Positions 1 through 4,343 of a stretch of 7,096 nucleotides of DNA are shown here, piece after piece (the first letter of the stretch is position 1; each line of letters starts with the position of its first letter). The stretch comes from JBBRHH01 sp038222915. GTDB taxonomy: Bacteria > Planctomycetota > Phycisphaerae > Tepidisphaerales > Tepidisphaeraceae. The notes under the pieces were generated by a model. The model made no database searches. It worked only from the letters and a program-made list of their open reading frames with translations, and was not told the DNA's origin. The DNA lies in the NCBI GenBank assembly GCA_038222915.1, contig JBBRHH010000320.1:1-7096 (forward strand), in the 5' to 3' direction. Made by a program: the position numbers and the translations under genes.

Positions 1-7
1 AATTTCG

Positions 8-37
8 TTGACCTTTTGAGGGGACGATACGTAATAT
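8..37 (+). promoter_or_regulatory. Putative sigma70-type promoter of the structured RNA
   Basis: A TTGACC box (8-13, five of six matches to the -35 consensus) is followed after 18 nt by TAATAT (32-37, four of six matches to the -10 consensus). The stretch around the -10 is AT-rich in an otherwise GC-rich window. This places a start near position 44, one base before the first arm of the first predicted RNA hairpin (45-78). That agreement between predicted start and onset of structure supports the call. The -10 match is only moderate and no transcript data are available. Confidence 0.5.
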
Positions 38-271
38 TTGTTCGTCAAGAATGGGCGAAGAAACTGTCCCATGTTTGATGTCGAATCGCAGATGCGGATC
101 TGCTGATTCGAGTTGTTCCTGGAGAGGCGTTTCCAGGAGAAATAGCCCGGCGGTGAGATCAGTAAAGGGCGTAAACTAAGGCCGGCGTCCCAGTAGCGAC
201 GTGAGTCGTTCCTAAGCCGCGACCGACAGTCACCCTTGAAGATGATCTTGCGACGGTTGGGCATGGCCTGT

Positions 272-312
272 CGATCACCATGTGGTGAATCGGCGTGAAA
301 TGGAGGTGATCC
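272..312 (+). promoter_or_regulatory. Perfect Shine-Dalgarno with an upstream masking sequence
   Basis: Positions 302-312 read GGAGGTGATCC, an exact 11-nt complement of the conserved 16S rRNA 3' end (GGATCACCTCC). Upstream, GATCACC (273-279) imitates that 16S end and is perfectly complementary to 305-311, so it could mask the ribosome site. The same GATCACC can instead fold locally onto GGTGA (284-288) or GGTG plus ATCG (284-292), which would leave the ribosome site free. The pairings are seen in the sequence; that they act as a switch is inference. Confidence 0.4.
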
Positions 313-348
313 GTGACCAATTCTGACTGTACGTGCTGGCTGCTGTAA
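313..348 (+). CDS. Possible 11-codon leader peptide inside the structured RNA
   Basis: A GTG codon six nt after the GGAGG core opens an 11-codon frame, MTNSDCTCWLL, ending in TAA at 346-348. The ribosome site is as strong as the sequence allows and the spacing is ideal. The peptide ends with two Cys, one Trp and two Leu codons, and its stop lies in the loop of the hairpin 339-353. This resembles a leader peptide whose translation changes RNA folding. However, no + strand gene follows the terminator at 500, so there is no obvious regulated gene. It may be a chance ORF in a non-coding RNA. Confidence 0.25.
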   Translation: MTNSDCTCWLL

Positions 349-401
349 GCAGCTACCGTGTGGTGAGATTCCCGCGGTACACGCAGCTGCTTATCGCAGC
401 T
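338..401 (+). repeat. Mutually exclusive inverted repeats in the RNA
   Basis: Four segments can pair in two ways. In the first, 339-344 pairs with 348-353 and 385-390 with 396-401, giving two short hairpins. In the second, TAAGCAGCT (346-354) pairs with AGCTGCTTA (385-393) over nine perfect bases. That helix extends inward by ACCG (355-358) with CGGT (375-378) across a six-base bulge, and outward by 339-343 with 396-400, making one long arm. Which fold dominates needs a free-energy calculation. Confidence 0.55.
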
Positions 402-469
402 CTGGAACGTCAAGGCGCTCCAGCTACAGAGGAGAACACGATTCTCCACAGCAGTAGGCACAATTATGG

Positions 470-500
470 AACCCGGCCCTGAGGGGCCGGGTTTCTTTTT
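470..500 (+). terminator. Rho-independent terminator of the structured RNA
   Basis: CCCGGCCC (472-479) pairs perfectly with GGGCCGGG (484-491) around the loop TGAG. The stem is extended by AA (470-471) with TT (492-493) and followed by a T-rich run (492-500). In the + direction this is a textbook intrinsic terminator. Read on the minus strand the stem is followed by TTCCATAATTG, which is not T-rich, so it terminates the RNA more convincingly than the convergent nucleotidyltransferase gene. Its T-run overlaps that gene's stop codon (499-501). Confidence 0.9.
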
Positions 501-1254
501 AGTCTTCGCTCAATCGGATCCTCAAAAGCAGATCGTGGAGGGCCGGTTTGGCGGTGCTTGACTCGGGCAGAGCGCTGACGCTTGAGGCATACTTGAGGCT
601 TTCGCGGAGGCGGTTGTATTCGACGCGGTGCACTTCCAGATCAGTATCGGGAAGATGGGATTGCTCTGGGCCGGCCAGCTTCCGTTGGATCAGGTCGTCG
701 ATGAACGGGAGATTGAACTTCCTGGTGAGCGTGACGAGGTTGGCTTCGATCTGACCGGTCTGCATCAGGTGGATTCCCGTGAGCAGAACGCGGTAAACGT
801 AGAGCAGAGGCTTTACCCGGCACGGGGATTCTTTTTCGAAGAGTTTCCACTGGGTTTCGCTGAAGCCGAGGTAGTGATAGGCGTGGTAGCGGGTGACGCA
901 GTGGTGGCCGATCTGTTTCAGTTCTTCGTGCTCGGGAGTGGTCTGGACGGCGAGCGGCGAGAAGAGCTGTTCGAGGACGTAGCCGTTTTTGCGGAGCATC
1001 AGGGTGAAGAACTTGTGGGCGTCGTGGGTGACGAGATCGAGTTCGAGGCCTTCGTGGATGCCGCTGGACTCGATCGTTTCCTGGCCGGTGTTCAGTCCGA
1101 TGACCTGGCGCAGTGGGAGGACGTGGACGCCGCGCAGGTCGTAATCGGAATCGGGAGAGGGAAACCCGTAAAGATGTGCGCCGCTGATGGTGATGAATAG
1201 CAGCGGATGCGGCTGAGATTGGACGATCTTTTGTACGCGGGGGTCGATAGTCAT
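499..1254 (-). CDS. Pol-beta-fold nucleotidyltransferase, COG3541 / PF10127 (RlaP/YcgL-like)
   Basis: This encodes 251 residues starting at the ATG at 1254. The frame is open further upstream, but that extension is out of frame over the preceding gene and reads as Ser/Arg-rich noise. The N-terminal half carries the nucleotidyltransferase signature: SGAHLYGF (residues 24-31), then a D-Y-D-L-R-G motif with Asp37 and Asp39 as likely metal ligands, and a third acidic strand ELDLVTHD (71-78) followed by an HKFF helix. The C-terminal half is helical and aligns by eye with its neighbour (RVLLTGIHLM here, RLLLSGITVL there). The family is a predicted nucleotidyltransferase. Published comparative genomics links PF10127 (RlaP) to RNA repair gene clusters, but I know of no settled substrate. 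It follows the other nucleotidyltransferase gene by one nucleotide, so the two are probably co-transcribed and translationally coupled. It ends on the terminator of the convergent structured RNA. Family call strong; the RNA role is inference. Confidence 0.88.
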   Translation of the reverse strand: MTIDPRVQKIVQSQPHPLLFITISGAHLYGFPSPDSDYDLRGVHVLPLRQVIGLNTGQETIESSGIHEGLELDLVTHDAHKFFTLMLRKNGYVLEQLFSPLAVQTTPEHEELKQIGHHCVTRYHAYHYLGFSETQWKLFEKESPCRVKPLLYVYRVLLTGIHLMQTGQIEANLVTLTRKFNLPFIDDLIQRKLAGPEQSHLPDTDLEVHRVEYNRLRESLKYASSVSALPESSTAKPALHDLLLRIRLSED

Positions 1255-1255
1255 T

Positions 1256-2191
1256 TTACACCTTGCTTCGGCGGGCCTTGATGAGCAGCGCGTTGGCGCG
1301 TTCGTAGTCCGGGCGCTCCGGGAGCTTGGTCGTTTCAGCGGCTGTGTCGAATTCGCGGTGGAGTTCCTGACGCCACAGCTCGAGTTCTTCGAAGGGGATT
1401 TCGCCCCGCTTGATGGCCAGGAGTTGATCGCGGTGCTGTTCAACGCGAACTGGAACGTGGCCTTCCTTCAAAACTGTGATGCCGGACAGGAGCAGACGGA
1501 GCAGGTGCATGATGTGCTTCCATTTCACCTCTCCTTTGTTGCGGAGATCCGACTGGAGTTTTTTGAACTGACTCAGGACGTAACCGCTGTAAGTCTGGTA
1601 GACCATCTTCGAAAGAAACGCCTGCCGCATCGCCAGAAGCTCCTGGGCGAGCGGAGTCGCGTGTTCGACGAGCGGCGTGTAGAGGCATTCGAGGACATTG
1701 GGGTTGGCCTTCAGGGCGAGGGTTAGGAACTTCTGGAACTCCCAATAGACTTCTTCGGTGTCAGGTTTTTCGAGTTGTTGGGGGACGCCGTAGAGGGACC
1801 AGTGCAAATCGGCGGGGGGGAGATAGATGCCTCGGAGATCGGTGTCGGACGCTTCGGTGTCGAGGCCGTAGGCGCGTGAGCCGACGACGCAGCGATATAT
1901 GACTTGGGTGTAGAGGTTGTATTCGGCGAGGGGGTGCTCGCCCTGGCCAATGACGTCCTGTTTGTATTGGGAGAGGATGGCAAGCTCAGTGCGTTTGAAG
2001 CCAGTCTCGAAGTTGTCCGGGAAGCGGACGCGGTAGCTGTGCCAGGGATCGGCGGGGGCGCTTACGATGACGCCAACTGCACCGCGCGGATGGACGGGTT
2101 TGCCGTCGGTGCCGCGAACTTCGACGAGGGCGACGACCTGCGTGCCGATAGGGAGGATGAGATGGGGGTTGATGGGATGGCCGCTGGTCAA
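1256..2191 (-). CDS. Pol-beta-fold nucleotidyltransferase with N-terminal SH3/KOW-like extension (COG3541 / PF10127-like)
   Basis: This encodes 311 residues from a TTG start at 2191. An in-frame TAA lies a few codons upstream and I see no other ATG or GTG before the first domain, so TTG is the best choice despite a poor ribosome site. Residues about 13-73 look like a small beta-barrel (PIGTQVVALVEV, then GAVGVIVSAPAD, YRVRFPDN, FKRTELAIL), resembling KOW/SH3 folds that often bind nucleic acid or protein. Its downstream paralogue lacks this part. The catalytic domain follows: GSRAYGLDTE (104-113), SDTDLRGIY with Asp116 and Asp118 as likely metal ligands, and an acidic segment DTEEVYWEFQKF (144-155). 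The C-terminal half is helical. It is the first gene of a two-gene operon and its stop is one base before the next start. The substrate is unknown: an RNA end is suggested by family associations, while protein or small-molecule nucleotidylation cannot be excluded. Confidence 0.88.
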   Translation of the reverse strand: MTSGHPINPHLILPIGTQVVALVEVRGTDGKPVHPRGAVGVIVSAPADPWHSYRVRFPDNFETGFKRTELAILSQYKQDVIGQGEHPLAEYNLYTQVIYRCVVGSRAYGLDTEASDTDLRGIYLPPADLHWSLYGVPQQLEKPDTEEVYWEFQKFLTLALKANPNVLECLYTPLVEHATPLAQELLAMRQAFLSKMVYQTYSGYVLSQFKKLQSDLRNKGEVKWKHIMHLLRLLLSGITVLKEGHVPVRVEQHRDQLLAIKRGEIPFEELELWRQELHREFDTAAETTKLPERPDYERANALLIKARRSKV

Positions 2192-2250
2192 GTTGATGTC
2201 GCGAGTTTAGTCGCGGCGCGCAGTGATCGCCATGTTGGGCGCGGCTTTAC
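2192..2250. promoter_or_regulatory. Divergent intergenic region
   Basis: About 60 bp (90 bp if the next gene starts at 2281) separate the nucleotidyltransferase operon from the divergent DUF4139 gene, so promoters for both should lie here or inside the gene ends. The only visible structure is a small inverted repeat, CGCGA (2200-2204) with TCGCG (2211-2215). It could be an operator or a 5' hairpin, or simply chance in GC-rich DNA. I see no convincing -35/-10 pair on either strand. Confidence 0.3.
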
Positions 2251-4284
2251 ATGCTCCGATGGGCGGTTGACACTAAGCGAATGGAAACTACACAAGCGTT
2301 GGCGTCGGGGCAGTCGGATGTTCCTGTAAAGGCCGTTGCGCTCTTCAGCAGCGGCATTGGCTATTTTGAGCATGCGGGGACGGTGGCAGGGAGCGGAAGC
2401 ACGGAACTGCGGTTTAAGACGCAGCAGATCAATGACATCCTCAAATCGCTGGTGCTGGAGGATTTGGATGGCGGGCGGATCACTACCATCACTTATCCGA
2501 GCCAGGACCCGATCGCGAAGACTTTGCGATCGTTTCAGGTGGATATCACTGAGAACCCGTCGCTGGGAGATTTGCTGAATCAGCTCCGTGGGGCCAAAGT
2601 GAAGTTGGATGTGGCCGGGGAACATGTGGCCGGGATGATTCTTGGGCTGGAGATGAGGCCCAAGGCGGTGGGGGAGGTGACGATCGAAGTGTGGGTGCTT
2701 AACCTCGTGTCGGGCGGGGCGATTCGAAGTCTTGAGCTGGAGTCGGTGCAGAAAATTCAACTGGAGGAGGTGCAGCTTCAGGAGGAATTGAACAAGGCGC
2801 TGCTGGCATTGGCTCAATCGCGGGATCAGGACAAGAAGCCGGTGACGATCAACTTTTCAGGCGAGGGCAAGAGACGGGTGCGGCTGGGGTACGTGGTGGA
2901 GACGCCGATCTGGAAGACGAGCTATCGTCTGATTCTGGACAAGGGGCCGGAGGTAAAGCAGCACCTGCAGGGATGGGCGATTATTGAAAATCAGACGGAC
3001 AATGACTGGATAGACGTGCAGCTTTCGCTGGTGAGCGGGAGGCCGATCAGTTTCATTCAGGATTTGTATCGGCCGTTGTATGTGCCGCGCCCGGTGGTGA
3101 AGCCAGAGTTGTATGCGAGTTTGCGGCCGCAGACTTATGAAGGCGGGATGGAGGAGTCGCCTGGGCAGAGCGGTGGCGGTGCGGCACCCGCTCCCGCTAC
3201 ACGTTCAAGAAGGCGGGGGCGGGAAATGATCATGGCGGCCAGCGCGGTTGTGGCAGCACCACCGGCCTACAGCTTGGCAGCTGATTTCGATCCCACTTCG
3301 TCGATTGAGTCGGTTGCTTCGGCAGCGCAAGTTGGAGAACTGTTTCAGTACACGGTTGGAAGTGTTTCCCTGCCGCGCCAGCGCTCTGCGATGATTCCCA
3401 TCATCACCGATCCGGTCGAGGTGGAGCGGGTGAGCATTTACAATCAGTCGGTTCTGGCTCGCAATCCGCTTTATGGGGCTCGGGTCAAGAACACGACGGG
3501 TAAACATTTGCTGGCCGGGCCAATCACGGTGCTGGATGAATCCACTTACGCGGGAGATGCGAGCATCGACAACGTACCTCCGGGACAGGAGCGATTGATC
3601 AGTTATGGCGTCGATTTGCAGATTTTAATCGACGCGACGAAGAACACACAGAAGAACCGGATTCAAAGCGGCAGGATCGTCAAAGGCGTTTTGACGGTGA
3701 CGCGGAAGCAGGTCTCGACGCAGGAGTACGCCTTTGAGAACAAGGGAGTGGTGGGCAAGACGTTGATCATCGAACATGGCGTTACGCAGGGCTGGAAATT
3801 GGTCGACACGGAAAAGCCGATGGAGACGACCGAGGCTCTGTATCGGTTTAAAACGAAGGTGGCGGCCGGAAAGGCCGGGACGTTTACCGTGCGCGAGGAG
3901 ATCGTCACCAGCGAAGAGCTGGCCATTCTGCCGATGAACGACGGCCAGTTGGAATACTTCCGGATGGACGGCCAGATTGAGAAGGCGGTGAAGGATGTGC
4001 TGACCGAGGCGCTTGCGATGAAGGGCACGATGGCCGGCACGCAGCGGCAGATTCAAGAGAAGAACGCGAAGCTGCAGCAGATTACCGAAGAGCAGAGCCG
4101 GCTTCGCGACAACATCAAGACGGTGGCGGGGAACAGCACATATTCGACGCGATTGCTGACGAAGCTGAACGACCAGGAGACGCTGATCGAGAAGATTCAA
4201 GGTGAGGTCGAGCAGTTGACGGCGGTGTTTGAAAAGCAGCGGCGCGAGGTTGAGGAGTATCTGGCGGGGGCGACGGCGGGGTGA
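2251..4284 (+). CDS. DUF4139 domain-containing protein, no visible signal peptide
   Basis: This encodes 677 residues from the ATG at 2251. A second ATG at 2281 (start METTQALAS) is equally plausible, since neither has a good ribosome site and the first ten residues look unlike the family. The core begins at VPVKAVALFSSGIGYFEH (24-41), the usual opening strand of these proteins. The DUF4139 hallmarks follow: LGYVVETPIWKTSYRLIL (212-229) and GWAIIENQTDNDWIDVQLSL (241-260). A low-complexity Gly/Ser/Ala/Pro and Arg-rich stretch (about 298-365) interrupts the domain before a second beta-rich part (366-575). There is a helical segment at 165-195 and a long C-terminal coiled coil (about 590-672). 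Known relatives include the MuiA-like 'mucoidy inhibitor' group, and the biochemical role of the family is unknown. Many relatives carry a secretion signal; none is visible here, so a cytoplasmic place is inferred. It is divergent from the nucleotidyltransferases and convergent with the ThuA gene. Confidence 0.85.
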   Translation: MLRWAVDTKRMETTQALASGQSDVPVKAVALFSSGIGYFEHAGTVAGSGSTELRFKTQQINDILKSLVLEDLDGGRITTITYPSQDPIAKTLRSFQVDITENPSLGDLLNQLRGAKVKLDVAGEHVAGMILGLEMRPKAVGEVTIEVWVLNLVSGGAIRSLELESVQKIQLEEVQLQEELNKALLALAQSRDQDKKPVTINFSGEGKRRVRLGYVVETPIWKTSYRLILDKGPEVKQHLQGWAIIENQTDNDWIDVQLSLVSGRPISFIQDLYRPLYVPRPVVKPELYASLRPQTYEGGMEESPGQSGGGAAPAPATRSRRRGREMIMAASAVVAAPPAYSLAADFDPTSSIESVASAAQVGELFQYTVGSVSLPRQRSAMIPIITDPVEVERVSIYNQSVLARNPLYGARVKNTTGKHLLAGPITVLDESTYAGDASIDNVPPGQERLISYGVDLQILIDATKNTQKNRIQSGRIVKGVLTVTRKQVSTQEYAFENKGVVGKTLIIEHGVTQGWKLVDTEKPMETTEALYRFKTKVAAGKAGTFTVREEIVTSEELAILPMNDGQLEYFRMDGQIEKAVKDVLTEALAMKGTMAGTQRQIQEKNAKLQQITEEQSRLRDNIKTVAGNSTYSTRLLTKLNDQETLIEKIQGEVEQLTAVFEKQRREVEEYLAGATAG

Positions 4285-4343
4285 TGCCGTTCGCCAGATC
4301 GATTAGATCCTTCGGAGTAGCTTTCAGATGACGCGATGTGTGC
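4285..4343. other. Short convergent intergenic gap, no clear terminator
   Basis: These 59 bp separate the stops of two convergent genes. I looked for a GC-rich stem with a T-run on either strand and found only short imperfect complementarity (GATC at both sides of a 5-nt loop, and a TTCG sequence closed by a single pair). Termination here is either factor-dependent or takes place inside the opposing genes. Confidence 0.4.

Larger units (their letters stand above)
44..500 (+). ncRNA. Unidentified structured RNA of about 455 nt, terminator-ended
   Basis: The stretch lies between a plausible promoter and a strong intrinsic terminator, and inverted repeats fill most of it. Arms visible by eye: 45-55 with 68-78; 81-92 with 99-111 (12 pairs, one bulged base); 117-123 with 132-138; a long-range helix 155-161 with 243-249 continued by 165-169 with 233-237, enclosing 183-186 with 216-219 and a hairpin 195-210 capped by a GNRA tetraloop (GTGA, 201-204); 251-256 with 267-273; 275-279 with 284-288; 339-344 with 348-353 and 385-390 with 396-401; 402-406 with 419-423; 431-436 with 442-447; and the terminator stem. 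No frame carries a convincing protein across it. I looked for hallmark sequences of RNase P RNA, tmRNA, SRP RNA, cobalamin, TPP, lysine, glycine and c-di-GMP riboswitches, group I introns and group II domain V, and found none. It is convergent with two nucleotidyltransferase genes. It could instead be a leader transcript for a very short ORF. Function unknown. Confidence 0.62.

Noticed and set aside
159..461. Minus-strand 100-codon open frame across the structured RNA
   Set aside because: Composition rich in His, Ser, Thr and Val without domain-like pattern, no ribosome site seen, and the same bases are explained by RNA helices and a + strand terminator.
44..500. RNase P RNA, tmRNA, group I/II intron or cobalamin riboswitch
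   Set aside because: The expected conserved segments (RNase P GAGGAAAGTCC-type helix, tmRNA tRNA-like ends, group I core, group II domain V, B12 box) are not found on the + strand by eye.
628..1200. Plus-strand 190-codon frame opposite the nucleotidyltransferase
   Set aside because: Antisense shadow: rich in Val, Gly, Glu and Asp as expected from the complement of a GC-rich gene, while the minus strand has clear catalytic motifs.
1255..1443. 63-residue N-terminal extension of the downstream nucleotidyltransferase
   Set aside because: It overlaps the upstream gene out of frame and reads as Ser/Arg/Thr-rich noise. The ATG at 1254, one base after the upstream stop, fits the family start.
2267..2294. 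TTGACA at 2267-2272 as a promoter for the DUF4139 gene
   Set aside because: A matching -10 would fall inside the coding region after both candidate starts, and the sequence there (around 2289) is a poor match.
4300..4325. Hairpin with a TTCG loop as terminator between the convergent genes
   Set aside because: Only one pair closes the loop and no T-run follows on either strand.
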